The notes: generated from the sequence alone by a model not told the origin. 44,779 bases of DNA from an uncultured Succinivibrionaceae bacterium (GCA_900539665.1 UQCV01000010.1:1-44779), one strand, 5' to 3'. Positions 8,364 to 17,809 are shown, counted from the stretch's first letter. Numbers and translations are program-made.

Positions 8364-9047
8364 TTAGGATTCATAATTTTTGAGGCCGAGGAGTTTTCGG
8401 AATTTTTTAAAGTTGTACGGATACGAGTTAGTTCCTTGTATATTGAACGGACGGCATTTATTGGAAAATGAAATTTCTAGCTCCCAATGAATACCATCCA
8501 AATCCACGCAATCAAATCTACTAGGATCGTAATTCCTACGCCATTCTCCAATGCGTAATTCGCGCAAACCTGCTAAAAATTCTTCCTTTGCACAAAAGAC
8601 TTTTGGACGGTCGAGTTCTTCCTGGCAAATTCCTTTTGTAAACTCTTTAATATCTAAAAGTACATGCGCCTCAGCGATGGTATAAGTTCTGACTTCGAAA
8701 TTACCAAATTTCCTTTCTTCGCCATACATAATTTTATCAATAGCTTGGATGTTATCATCAAATTTCTTAGCCCTGAGCTCTGACGCTGATAGTTTGTATG
8801 GCTCTCCTGTTTTAATAAGAGCATCAATAGTTTTTTCAAGTTGTATCTGCGCTTCTTCAAGTTCCGCAGCCTTGTTAAATCCTGGCATCCTTTGTAGTTC
8901 TTCATAGCCAGGATGTTCCATCGTACCTTTTAAAAACCCTATTCTTGTTTTTAATATTCTGATATCTGATTTAAGTTCGGTGGTAGATTTCCCTTCTAAG
9001 GAAGACTTTTCCTTTTTAAGCTTAGAAATTTCATTGATATCGAACAT
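8364..9047 (-). CDS. Coiled-coil protein of unknown function
   Basis: About 227 residues from the ATG at 9047 (MFDINEISKL); an ATG at 9074 would add nine residues, and neither has a clear ribosome site. The first ~100 residues are Lys/Glu/Leu-rich and predicted coiled coil. The C-terminal ~60 residues contain a DLDGIHWELEISF strand pair and then G-T-N-S-Y-P-Y-N-F-x-x-F, a pattern (W-x-L-x-I ... G-x-N-x-YP-x-NF) that I have seen at the end of uncharacterised gut-bacterial proteins but cannot name. No signal peptide or membrane segment. It is monocistronic, with its own terminator, between an IS and the VOC gene. Function unknown. Confidence 0.65.
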   Translation of the reverse strand: MFDINEISKLKKEKSSLEGKSTTELKSDIRILKTRIGFLKGTMEHPGYEELQRMPGFNKAAELEEAQIQLEKTIDALIKTGEPYKLSASELRAKKFDDNIQAIDKIMYGEERKFGNFEVRTYTIAEAHVLLDIKEFTKGICQEELDRPKVFCAKEEFLAGLRELRIGEWRRNYDPSRFDCVDLDGIHWELEISFSNKCRPFNIQGTNSYPYNFKKFRKLLGLKNYES

Positions 9048-9151
9048 AGTGATCTCATTACATGGTGGTGTCATTACAAAGTAATGACATTAAATTTGAT
9101 ATATACGTAAAAGCCAAATTCTCAGTGGAATAACAATAAAATTGTTATCCA

Positions 9152-9574
9152 TTAAATAGTAAGTTCTAGTAAAACTCCAAATGGACATTTTAAAGCGCTT
9201 TCAAAATATCCATCACCTGTAGTTCTAGGCCCAGATGTTAGCTCGCAACCGTTTTTGGTTAGTTCTTGAGTAAGCTCAAGAACGGCATCTTTAGCCCCTA
9301 AAGCAAAGGCTAGATGAGCAAAGCCAAGCTTAAATTGAGAAGACGTGTCTTCGCTTAGTTTAGTCGCATCAGTTGGTAAGTCTTGAGGCGCTTGCAGTTC
9401 TGGACGCGTCATTATTTCAAGCCTTGCGCCATCTGCAAAGCTTAAAAAGTATGACTGAAAACCAGTCTTTGGATTATGGTATAGCTTATTTGCTTGCGCA
9501 TTAAAATACTTAGTAAAAAATTCTCTAGCTTGCTCAAGGTCTGAAACATATAGCGCAACGTGTTCGATTTTCAT
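9152..9574 (-). CDS. VOC (glyoxalase-fold) family protein
   Basis: A 140-residue single-domain protein. It starts KIEHVALYVSDLEQAREFF, the classical first beta-alpha module of the vicinal-oxygen-chelate fold with H4 as likely metal ligand, has a second-module FKLGFAHLAFALG with H at about 98, Glu in the first module (RLEIM), and ends FGVLLELTI with the last metal-ligand Glu. Two beta-alpha-beta modules in 140 residues equal the usual length of lactoylglutathione lyase-like proteins, but the substrate cannot be told. Upstream in-frame ATGs exist; the ATG at 9574 is chosen because it begins the fold and has GAGGA upstream, although the spacing is a little long. The gene follows the AAA+/HTH gene by 180 bp containing three 20-bp repeats. 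Confidence 0.85.
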   Translation of the reverse strand: MKIEHVALYVSDLEQAREFFTKYFNAQANKLYHNPKTGFQSYFLSFADGARLEIMTRPELQAPQDLPTDATKLSEDTSSQFKLGFAHLAFALGAKDAVLELTQELTKNGCELTSGPRTTGDGYFESALKCPFGVLLELTI

Positions 9575-9663
9575 GGTTTGACTTTTCCTCATGCATTTTG
9601 ATTGAACTTTTTTTGCTTTTTGGTTGTTTATTTCTTGGCTCATAATGGTTTGAAAAGTACGGT

Positions 9664-9723
9664 AAGGTACATGCAAACCTAACAAGGTATATACGAACCT
9701 TACAAGGCACAGGCAAACCTAAA
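9664..9723. repeat. Three tandem 20-bp repeats upstream of the VOC gene
   Basis: Three units at 9664-9683, 9684-9703 and 9704-9723, each built as AAGG-YAYRNRC/G-RAACCT-WA-C/A. The period is exactly 20 bp, about two helical turns, so the same face is presented each time. They lie between the AAA+/HTH stop and the VOC start, so they could be operator sites in a promoter for the VOC gene. Confidence 0.75.
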
Positions 9724-9754
9724 GTTTTAATCTCCTTGCCTGAGCTTTTGCACC

Positions 9755-11047
9755 TTAATTATTGCAATTAAACTCCAAAGAAGCCCGATACTTTTGGACC
9801 TGATACTCTAAAGTTGAATGGGAAACTCCTAGTGCGGCAGCGGCAGTTCTAAGAGTAACCCCTCGGTCAAGCAAAGTGGCCACTACTTTAATGTTTTTAA
9901 GTTGCGTACTACCATATTCTGTTAAGCGTCTTAATATAATAGTCGCAACATCAGTATTGGTTAAGTCATCATTTAATACATGCAAGCGGGCTGCATCAGT
10001 CATAATATTTTTAAGTTCACCATAACCAATCCCTTCTGTGAATTTAGCCAATAACTCAGGGCTTAGTACTGGAGGTAAGCGGTAACGTTCAATAAAGGCT
10101 TGAATGATATCTTCGCGCTGCGATAAAACTGGCAATTCCATGGTAATGACATCATCAAAAAGGTGTTTTAACCGGCCATCACCCCCAAAGGTAGTGTCAG
10201 ACGTAACTCCTAAGAACACATTGGCGGGTAGTTTATCGATGATGCTCACGAGATGATACATTAAAGGCGAACAGCTTAAGGACAAATCATGAGCATAGGC
10301 TTGCTCTAAGTTCTCTAACACTAGCATTAAACCTTGAGGGGCTTTTTGAGCAACGTCATTAATTTCAGTTAGAAGTTGGTTTAATTTGAGGATGGCTTGA
10401 GAGACAGGCATAGCCGCTAAATATTCTAAGTGAATAAAAGCCAAAGTCATTTCTAGCTCAGAGGCTAAAGCGTAACAAACGCTAGTGCGACCAGTGCCAT
10501 GTTCCCCGTTCAACAAGATACGCATTACCGGGGCTAAACCTAAGCTTGCGAGCTTATCTGCGTTACGGTGACTAGTAACTATCTTGTTAAAGAACAGTTG
10601 TTGCTCTTGTGATAAGTATAATTCCTCAAAAGTAATTTGGGGAGTTACAAACGTTAAGCTCAATAGATCTGTGTGGGCTAAATCAAGCGCTCCTGGTGGT
10701 AAAATTTTATTTTCAAAAGAAGCATCAAGATTTGGGTTGTAACCACAAACATGCTCCCTATTTACATCTAAGGTTTCTGAGAAACTAAAGTGAGAACAAT
10801 GGCTTTGAGGCGAATAAGCGTTTGATTTATCTCGTGGCCCACTACTTTGAGCGCAGCAATTTTGGTCGCTATTATCTTGAGAATTATGGCCTTTAAGGTC
10901 TGAGTTTTGGTTTACTAGTTGTGCTTTAGAACCACATGTTGAAGCTAAGGTTGAGTCTTGTCCTTGGTTGGTTTTTGAGTCTGAAGCATCCCTATCTACT
11001 AGCGACATGCCATTACGTTTTGGTGCGTTAAAAAAGTCTTTTATCAT
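9755..11047 (-). CDS. AAA+ ATPase-like protein with degenerate active site and C-terminal HTH
   Basis: A 430-residue protein. Residues 1-125 are low-complexity (Ser/Asn/Asp/Gln). Residues about 135-370 are an AAA+ module of the FtsH/Cdc48-like type (RNADKLASLGLAPVMRILLNG is the standard lead-in). However, the Walker A loop reads GEHGTGRT (181-188; Lys to Arg), the Walker B reads LVLENLE (Asp-Glu to Glu-Asn), sensor 1 reads GVTSD instead of ATN, and the arginine-finger position RRFD reads HLFD. Residues about 395-428 form a Fis-like helix-turn-helix (TLRTAAAALGVSHSTLEYQV). It may be a DNA-binding regulator using a dead or weak AAA+ scaffold. It is divergent from the SMC operon across 770 bp and upstream of the VOC gene. 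Confidence 0.75.
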   Translation of the reverse strand: MIKDFFNAPKRNGMSLVDRDASDSKTNQGQDSTLASTCGSKAQLVNQNSDLKGHNSQDNSDQNCCAQSSGPRDKSNAYSPQSHCSHFSFSETLDVNREHVCGYNPNLDASFENKILPPGALDLAHTDLLSLTFVTPQITFEELYLSQEQQLFFNKIVTSHRNADKLASLGLAPVMRILLNGEHGTGRTSVCYALASELEMTLAFIHLEYLAAMPVSQAILKLNQLLTEINDVAQKAPQGLMLVLENLEQAYAHDLSLSCSPLMYHLVSIIDKLPANVFLGVTSDTTFGGDGRLKHLFDDVITMELPVLSQREDIIQAFIERYRLPPVLSPELLAKFTEGIGYGELKNIMTDAARLHVLNDDLTNTDVATIILRRLTEYGSTQLKNIKVVATLLDRGVTLRTAAAALGVSHSTLEYQVQKYRASLEFNCNN

Positions 11048-11743
11048 TTGTTTGTTCCCGAGTGTAGCAGTATTTATATTTAGGCCTTGATTTAAACCTT
11101 ATTTCTTAGTTATTGCGTTGCTATTTTTTGTTTTTTTGCTGGCTTTATTTGTTGTTTTTCTTTGGTGTTTTGGTTATTAGTTATTGGTTTTTGAGTAATT
11201 TTTTGGAATTAAGTTAAGCTCATTAAGCTAGGCGCTTAACGCGATAAAATTTGGGTGGTTTGGTTTGGCTTTGGTGCCCTTTTGGGGTTTTACTCGAGCT
11301 TTTCCTTCTTAATATTTACTTTTTAGAGGCGAACCTTTTTAGTGAACCTTTAAGGATGCTACTAAGTTTGCTTAAAACTTTATTTCAAAAACTTAATTTC
11401 AAGCTGACCTAAACCTTAAGGTTGGCCTAAAACATAAAATAGGTCTAAACCTCAAAACGGACCGCCTTCATTATAACGAGATATGGCGCCTGTATCTTTG
11501 ATGGGAGTCTGATTTCGTTTCGCACGTGTTTAAGCTTGGGATGGCTCTTTGGTTTTTAGGAGCAAAATATAGTTTTGGGGAGGACTCTTAAATTTTATGG
11601 TTCTATCAATCGGCTACGTGGGATTAGCTGGACCTAAATATAAAGCATCTTAAAAACAGTCAGCTAAATTTTTTCTCGATCCTTGTTTTTACCATCACCT
11701 ATTGTTTGGTCTTCCAATATTTCAGCCCGAATAGTAATGAAGG
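11048..11743. other. Divergent intergenic region before the SMC operon
   Basis: About 700 bp, T-rich, without a supported gene. It holds the promoters of the leftward AAA+/HTH gene and of the rightward SMC operon. GACCTAAACC and GGTCTAAACC recur around 11404-11460, similar to the AAACCT core of the 20-bp repeats at 9664-9723, but no regular spacing is seen. Confidence 0.5.
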
Positions 11744-11772
11744 TTTATTGATGAAAGCAAAAACTGTATAAT
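11744..11772 (+). promoter_or_regulatory. Possible promoter of the SMC operon
   Basis: TATAAT (11767-11772) with TTTATT 17 bp upstream (11744-11749), 47 bp before the SMC start codon. The -10 is perfect and the -35 is weak. Confidence 0.45.
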
Positions 11773-11819
11773 GGACAGAATTTTGTATTTTATTAGCTTT
11801 GTACGGCAGTTAGTGGCAT

Positions 11820-14800
11820 ATGACAGTACCATCAGTCCATCCCGCAGGTCTTGCGCGGATTATTCTCATCAATTCTTATATTCATTCTGAAACTGGTCCA
11901 GATTTCTTTGAATTTGATTTTCAGGGACATACCCAAGTAAATGGCGCCAATGGTTCCGGAAAAACAAGTTTATTGAAGTTGATACCGTTTTTTTATGGGA
12001 TTGAACCTGGTCGCATTACCTCATCTTCAGGGGTTAGAAAGAACTTTGCAGGTTACTACCTGCCTTATGCTGATAGTGCCATTATTTTTGAATATTATGC
12101 CGGAACTGGGCAGTTAGTGCATGTTGCGGTTACTAATGCTGCTCGCGACTCTTCAAGTCGCGGTTTAGTCTATCGTTTTGTGCCATGTCCATTTGAAGCT
12201 AAGGACGTAGTGGTTTTTGATAGCACCAGCAAACAATATAGAATTAGAGATTGGAGTAGTTATAAGCAAGTACTGCGGGCTCGTGGTATTAAATCTGAAA
12301 GCTTGGTTTACTCAGTCGATGCTTATCGCTCAATTATTCAGAATATTGCCACTTCTGATAACGCGCGTTTAAGAGCGGAATATAGTCTTTCAAATGGGCG
12401 CCGTGAGCTTCGTTTTATCGATGGGATTGCTTTAAGTCTAATCACCGGACGTATTAGCTTTGATAACATCAAATTATTATTGACGGAAATATTGCGCCGT
12501 GACCATAGCGAAATCAATTTAGAATTGAGAGAGTCTGATATCGTTACTTGGTGTAATGACGCAGCTGCTTTTAGAGCGGTTGAAGAGCACCGAGAAAAAC
12601 TAGAAAAAGCAGTCGCTGCTGGTGGTAGTTACCGCGCCTCTCTTGAAAACCTAAGAATCGGGGCGGCCCGCCTTGAAAAGCTTAGCCTTGAATGCAAGAA
12701 CCGTTTAATTGAAGAAACGGAAAAGCAAAACGAAACAGAAAAAGCACGTAATGCTTGCCGTGAAAGCTCCGAACATCGTCATACTGACCTAACGGCCAAG
12801 GTAGCAGCTGCGGAAACTCGCATGCAAGCTCAAGCCCAAAAGGTTGAAGCCTTAGAAGAAATGCAGGCGCATTTTGAGGAAGAAAATGCTGCCACTTGGA
12901 TGCATGAATTAGAAAATCGCACGGAAGCTTTAGCCGAAGCTACCCGTTGTCGTAGCCTTTTAACTTCAGCTACTTCTCAAGTAGCTGATATTCGCCATGA
13001 ATTTGAACTCCGTAAAGGCGAGGTTGAACGTGTTTATCTAAAGCGTAAAGGTGAGCTTGAACAAAACGCTTCCTTAGCCCGTGAAAAAGCGGTAGCCGAA
13101 CACGCTGAAAACGATCGAAGATTCCGCGAAGATAACGATAAAGCCCGCGCTTCTAGTCGGGAACGCTCTGACAATTTAAGAAGTCGTATGAGCGAACTTA
13201 AATCTAAAGCTGATAAGTTAACCTTCATGGTGGAACATGCGCAAGCCACTCCTGAACTTGAAGCGGCCTTAGAAGATGCACGCCAAGCGGAACAGCATTA
13301 CTACGAGGAAGTGCGAGCTGGTGAAAAGGAACTTCGTACTTTAGGAGCTAAACGTACTGAGTTATTAAGATCCCGTGATGAAAAAGCTCATCAACTCGAA
13401 AAACTAACCTTAGAACGCAATAACTTAAAAATTAAGCTTGATGATCTGAAGCGTCGAGCAGAAGCTAGTCAAGGTTCATTGTTAGCGTTCCTTTCAGAAA
13501 ACGTGCCCGCATGGGAGGAAGCTGAAGGTCGACTCTTAAGTTCTGATCTATTGATGCGTCAGGATTTAAATCCGCGTTTAGCTTCGACTTTAGTAAATCA
13601 GGCCATAGAGACTTTGAAGGATGAAGCACAAAGAGAAGAAGCTCAGGTTTTACCTGCGTCTATTTGTGCTGGTCGCGTCTTACTTGATGTAAGCGCCCTA
13701 CCAAAAGCACAAACTGTAACTGATGAAACCATGGCGCAGATGGCGTCTATGGCGGAAAGAATCAAGGTTATCAATGTCGAAGTAAAGGCAACTGAAGCAA
13801 GCATTGCTTCTATTGAAGATGAAAATTCAGCTTTATCTGGGCGCATTTTGGAGTTAGAACGTTTAGTTTCGACCGACGATAAACTTGACGAACTTAAAAC
13901 CCGTGTGGCGATGGTATCGCATGATATCGAAGAATATATTAAAAATCAGCAAGCGTCCCTTTTAGCGGAAGCGGAAAATGTGAAGCGTGAATTAAGAGCT
14001 GTTACCGCTGAATGTGAAAAAGCGGATGAAGCTTTACGCCAGGCTTTAGGGGAACGAAATGATGCGTACCTCCTTAATAAAAGTGATATTGAATTAAGAA
14101 CTAATTCGGCTTTAGACAGCATCAATCAGTCCTTAAGTGATTTAACTACCTCTCACAGTGCGGAAGTAGCCCGCTTAAAAGCTGTAGAACACGATCGCTT
14201 GACGGAAGGCCATGTCGATGAAAAGCTGTTAACCGAACTTGAACAGGCTTCTGAAAAAGCTCAAGCCCGTGTAGCGGCAATGGACGCCCATGCAAGCTTG
14301 GTCTCTGAGTATAAGACTTGGTTAGCTCAAGCAGGTGGCAGTTTAGGTGATGAACGCAGTCAGCTTTCGCTTTTAAAGCGCGAACTACATGATGCGCAAG
14401 TAACCCTACACGATGCTGAAACTGAAATGAAGTACGTGCTTGATGGCATGAAGCATGAGCTTGAAGCAGCTATGCAAGCCGTAAGACAAGATACGGAACT
14501 GCAAAACCGCATCAAATCATTACAAGGCCGTTTAGCAGATCAAGGGATTAAGCCATCAGTGGCGATGACCGGTGATGACGTTCAAGCCTCAACTGTACTT
14601 CAAGATATCGCATCAGAGCTTACTTCATTTAGTACCTTGTCACGCAATCTTAAAGAAATACTCGATGACGTGGCAGGCACCATGGCCCGCTTCCCACAAA
14701 ACGTTATCTGTGCTTGTTGGGAACAAGCGCGTGATCCGGGGCATGCAGATTGCGATTTCACAGGGATTGAAGACTTTACGCAAAAACGCATTATCCTCGA

Positions 14801-15737
14801 TACGGCGGCGGCAAAAGTGTTAATTGAAAGCACCCTTCCGGCTCAAAAACGTAGTCTTATCGACAATGCTCGTAACATCTCCCATATGATTACCGAGTAT
14901 TATCACCACTTACGTGAATTTGATGCGCGCATCCAAGCATTTAGTGGACGTATTTCTGAAATTGTGCGTAGTAATTTGCAATTTGAGGCTTTTGATAGCT
15001 TTAACGTCAGACTAGAACCATGCATCACTCGCTTAGCTGGTTGGGATAGCATGAAAGAAATCGCCGAATACTATGCTTCTTGGGAAAGTAGCGGTAGTTT
15101 AAGAGGCGAATTACCAAGTGAAGACTTTACGACGAAGATGCTAGATTTTGCGCGTCGTTTCGTCAATGGGCAGCTTAAAAACGAAATGAGCGACCTATTC
15201 TCCATCGTCTTTGAAGTGGTTGAAAATGGTAAGTTTAAGCGAGCTCAATCCGCGCGAGAACTAGAAGAATTAAGCTCTAATGGTTTGACCTTCTTACTGA
15301 TGTGCGCTCTCTACATTTCACTTATTAATGAAACTAGAAGTGGCCGTAATATTACGATTCACTGGCCGGTTGACGAAATGAGTAAGCTCTCTGGGCGTAA
15401 TGTTCATATCCTCCTTGAAGTTATGGATAAAAACAACATTGCGATGGTAAGTGCGGCTCCTGATTTAAGTACGGCTGTAGCGGTGCAATTTAAGAGCATT
15501 TACCGTATTGCTAAGGACGGTGTTTATGTCAACGCTGAAGCGGTTAACCCAGTGGGTACGGCTTTAGCGCGTTACGCCCGCAAAGATAGCGTAGCTAATT
15601 TCAATCAAGAGATTACTAAAGCCCAATTGGCCAAAGCGCAGGCTAATCCTGATACGCCAACCAAACCTGATTTAACTTGCAATGAAAATTCTATAGCCGA
15701 TATCTCTACTTTAGCTTCGGAGGCTCTAAATGATTAA
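11820..15737 (+). CDS. SMC-like (MukB/MksB-type, DUF3584-like) condensin ATPase
   Basis: A 1305-residue protein. The N-terminal ATPase half has Walker A GANGSGKT (42-49) followed by LIPFFYG and YYLPYADSAIIFEYY, which I associate with the DUF3584 SMC-like family. Residues about 250-1050 are a long Glu/Lys/Ala coiled coil with a break near 560-620 (possible hinge). The C-terminal half carries the SSNGLTFLLM signature segment (about 1155-1164) and Walker B with D1185-E1186 (IHWPVDEMSKLS). MukB is about 1490 and MksB about 950 residues, so this is intermediate. It should form a loop-extruding ring with the next two gene products, to which it is coupled by an 8-bp ATGATTAA overlap. No nuclease gene (JetD/MksG) is nearby, so chromosome organisation is more likely than plasmid cleavage. 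Confidence 0.8.
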   Translation: MTVPSVHPAGLARIILINSYIHSETGPDFFEFDFQGHTQVNGANGSGKTSLLKLIPFFYGIEPGRITSSSGVRKNFAGYYLPYADSAIIFEYYAGTGQLVHVAVTNAARDSSSRGLVYRFVPCPFEAKDVVVFDSTSKQYRIRDWSSYKQVLRARGIKSESLVYSVDAYRSIIQNIATSDNARLRAEYSLSNGRRELRFIDGIALSLITGRISFDNIKLLLTEILRRDHSEINLELRESDIVTWCNDAAAFRAVEEHREKLEKAVAAGGSYRASLENLRIGAARLEKLSLECKNRLIEETEKQNETEKARNACRESSEHRHTDLTAKVAAAETRMQAQAQKVEALEEMQAHFEEENAATWMHELENRTEALAEATRCRSLLTSATSQVADIRHEFELRKGEVERVYLKRKGELEQNASLAREKAVAEHAENDRRFREDNDKARASSRERSDNLRSRMSELKSKADKLTFMVEHAQATPELEAALEDARQAEQHYYEEVRAGEKELRTLGAKRTELLRSRDEKAHQLEKLTLERNNLKIKLDDLKRRAEASQGSLLAFLSENVPAWEEAEGRLLSSDLLMRQDLNPRLASTLVNQAIETLKDEAQREEAQVLPASICAGRVLLDVSALPKAQTVTDETMAQMASMAERIKVINVEVKATEASIASIEDENSALSGRILELERLVSTDDKLDELKTRVAMVSHDIEEYIKNQQASLLAEAENVKRELRAVTAECEKADEALRQALGERNDAYLLNKSDIELRTNSALDSINQSLSDLTTSHSAEVARLKAVEHDRLTEGHVDEKLLTELEQASEKAQARVAAMDAHASLVSEYKTWLAQAGGSLGDERSQLSLLKRELHDAQVTLHDAETEMKYVLDGMKHELEAAMQAVRQDTELQNRIKSLQGRLADQGIKPSVAMTGDDVQASTVLQDIASELTSFSTLSRNLKEILDDVAGTMARFPQNVICACWEQARDPGHADCDFTGIEDFTQKRIILDTAAAKVLIESTLPAQKRSLIDNARNISHMITEYYHHLREFDARIQAFSGRISEIVRSNLQFEAFDSFNVRLEPCITRLAGWDSMKEIAEYYASWESSGSLRGELPSEDFTTKMLDFARRFVNGQLKNEMSDLFSIVFEVVENGKFKRAQSARELEELSSNGLTFLLMCALYISLINETRSGRNITIHWPVDEMSKLSGRNVHILLEVMDKNNIAMVSAAPDLSTAVAVQFKSIYRIAKDGVYVNAEAVNPVGTALARYARKDSVANFNQEITKAQLAKAQANPDTPTKPDLTCNENSIADISTLASEALND

Positions 15738-16353
15738 AGAAACGATTGAAATGCTCCTCCGAGGAGACTTTATCTGCGCCGTTACTGCGCCTCAAGCAGT
15801 CCAAGACTTAGAAGATCCTGCTAGTCGCGCTCAAATCGATGCGGTGCTTAGCGTTTTAAACCGTTATGTGGCTTGCACTGGGAGTGGCACCGTTTATTTT
15901 TGTTCATGGCAAAAAATCGATAAAGATGAACGCACTATGGTGCGTCGCGAGTTTGAACAGCTTCGTGATCAATTACGCCCAGTAGTTGAATTTGTGCTCT
16001 TAGTTATGGATGCTGATATGCGTGACTCGCCGTTACAAGCTGGTGAACGGATCTCAGAAGCAGAATTGGTCGCTCGAGTTGAAAGCAATGTGTTTTTAGC
16101 AGAACGCGCAGTTAATATTATGCAGATCATTAACTTACGTCGAAGCTCAGAACCAGTGCCACAACAGGTTCACGCTATGCTTGATCTCATGCAAAAGCAC
16201 GGAGTCATTGCTGAGCAAAATCCAGGTTCACGGGTGTTTTTAATGACCGGACGCTTAGAATACGTGTACGAAGTGTTGGAATTTATTAACCAACATGAAC
16301 AGATCTATGAAGCGCAAACCCCGGATACTGGAGTGCAGGAGGAACTTTTCTGA
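15730..16353 (+). CDS. KITE/MukE-like subunit of the SMC complex
   Basis: A 207-residue acidic protein with winged-helix character. It begins MIKETIEMLLRGDFICAV, like MksE/JetB (DUF4194-type) subunits, which are 190-230 residues and start with a helix then a first winged helix. The middle (KDERTMVRREFEQLRDQLRPVVEFVLLVM) and the second wing (VHAMLDLMQKHGVIAEQ) fit two tandem winged helices. A GGAGG site lies upstream of its ATG inside the SMC gene, and it overlaps that gene by 8 bp and the next by 1 bp. Role by position: bridges the kleisin and the SMC heads. Sequence identity to MukE is low by eye, so the call rests on size, fold-like pattern and operon. Confidence 0.65.
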   Translation: MIKETIEMLLRGDFICAVTAPQAVQDLEDPASRAQIDAVLSVLNRYVACTGSGTVYFCSWQKIDKDERTMVRREFEQLRDQLRPVVEFVLLVMDADMRDSPLQAGERISEAELVARVESNVFLAERAVNIMQIINLRRSSEPVPQQVHAMLDLMQKHGVIAEQNPGSRVFLMTGRLEYVYEVLEFINQHEQIYEAQTPDTGVQEELF

Positions 16354-17771
16354 TGAAGGAGAGCCGGATGCACACGGGGTGCTCAGAAGTAATTTCCCGT
16401 TTTATTAAAGACTTAAAACTTGGTGAAAAGTTGCTGGTTTCTGCCTTTGGGGATACCTTAGGTTTTGAGACGCAACCTTCAGAAGTTAAGATTCTCCAAA
16501 CTTTATTAAAGCAGCGTATTTTAGTGACCTCGGCTGGAGGTTACCGCTTAAATCCACATTTACAAAAGCTGTTTAACTCAGTTATTGATGTTGATCGCTC
16601 CCGCTATATAAATGTTAATATCAAAGCGAGAATCCCGTCCCTTGAATTAGTGATGAATGCCTACATCCTAAATATTCAAGAACAAAACATTGAATACGCC
16701 CAGGAATCTTTAGCGGATATCGAGCAGCAAGCTTTTGAAATTGTGTTTGAAGCTCAAGGGGCAGTTCGTAGCTTAGCGAACCGTTTACAAACTCGCTTTG
16801 GTTTTGTGCGAGGCTTACGAGAAAAGATTTTAGAAAATGAATCTGCCATCACTACCGCCGGACTCTTAGTTGAAAACTTAACAGCTTTCTCCTTTGATCG
16901 GATGTCTGATTTTGTGCACCGTGCGGATAATGATCCTGAGCTTTATAATATTGTTTGCGTTCACATGTTGGGCGAACTTGCTAAATGTCAGGCTAGCTTG
17001 AACTCTATTATGATTCAGCTCCGTGAAATGTTAGCCTTGTTTAGACGTGAACGTAAACGGACCAATTTGCTTAAAGCCTTTAGTGAAAAGCATTATAAAG
17101 AACCTGGTTACCATCCAAGTGACTTCCCGGTTTCAGGAGCGGTCATAAACGCCCTCTTTACTAAAGCTAAGCCTTTAAATCTAGGTGGCCATGCTGATTT
17201 TAGAAGTGATGGGCAGCTTGATGATTTATGTCGAATTGCGGAAAGCCTTAAGAAGGTTTCAGCTGTGGCCTCAGGGGCGCCTGCTATGGAACGCTCTGCC
17301 GGATTTGAAGCCCTACCGACCATACAAACTGAAAACTACACCTTCGATGATACCGAAGACGATATTATCGCTTACTTTAGAAGTGTAATTTCTTCAGAAA
17401 AAGAAGTTTCTGCGCGCGCATATTATAAAGAACACCAGATTAAGTGTGCGCTTGATCATTGGCTATTTGCCGTCTGTGCGTTCTATGAAGATCTAAGCCC
17501 AGAAAATAGAGCTGGCTTTTTAGAGCCAAAGATTTCTTTTGGGTATATGTATGATGAATCTGACTTAGATGACACCCTATTTTTACTTGGTACGGCGCAA
17601 GAAAATAACCTTAGGTCTCAAGATTTAGGTGATGTTACAGCGGAAATGGTTGTCACCTCTTTAAACACTCAAGCTTGCGTTAATGCTCAAGTTCCGCTTA
17701 AAACAAGTGGCTTTGGGAATAAGATCTTGACGGATTTTGCGCTTCAAGTTAATCAAAACATGGCGCACTAA
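16353..17771 (+). CDS. Kleisin (MukF/MksF-like) subunit of the SMC complex
   Basis: A 472-residue protein. Residues about 8-70 look like a winged helix (ISRFIKDLKLGEKLLV ... LLKQRILVTSAGGYRL), followed by a helical middle (about 80-260) with coiled-coil stretches (ECQ/ LREMLALFRRERKRTNLL), then an acidic linker and a C-terminal domain (about 350-440). This is the MukF/MksF/JetA plan. The ATG at 16353 overlaps the previous stop (TGATG) and has AGGAGGAA upstream; an in-frame ATG 15 bases later also has GGAG and cannot be excluded. As third gene its order is SMC-KITE-kleisin, the reverse of mukF-E-B and mksF-E-B. Confidence 0.65.
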   Translation: MKESRMHTGCSEVISRFIKDLKLGEKLLVSAFGDTLGFETQPSEVKILQTLLKQRILVTSAGGYRLNPHLQKLFNSVIDVDRSRYINVNIKARIPSLELVMNAYILNIQEQNIEYAQESLADIEQQAFEIVFEAQGAVRSLANRLQTRFGFVRGLREKILENESAITTAGLLVENLTAFSFDRMSDFVHRADNDPELYNIVCVHMLGELAKCQASLNSIMIQLREMLALFRRERKRTNLLKAFSEKHYKEPGYHPSDFPVSGAVINALFTKAKPLNLGGHADFRSDGQLDDLCRIAESLKKVSAVASGAPAMERSAGFEALPTIQTENYTFDDTEDDIIAYFRSVISSEKEVSARAYYKEHQIKCALDHWLFAVCAFYEDLSPENRAGFLEPKISFGYMYDESDLDDTLFLLGTAQENNLRSQDLGDVTAEMVVTSLNTQACVNAQVPLKTSGFGNKILTDFALQVNQNMAH

Positions 17772-17809
17772 AATCTTCCACTTTAATTCCCACTTCGGTT
17801 CTAATTTAA

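Noticed and set aside
11820..17771. Wadjet (JetABCD) anti-plasmid system
   Set aside because: The gene order differs and no JetD nuclease gene lies up- or downstream; the fourth neighbour is a CpoB-like protein.
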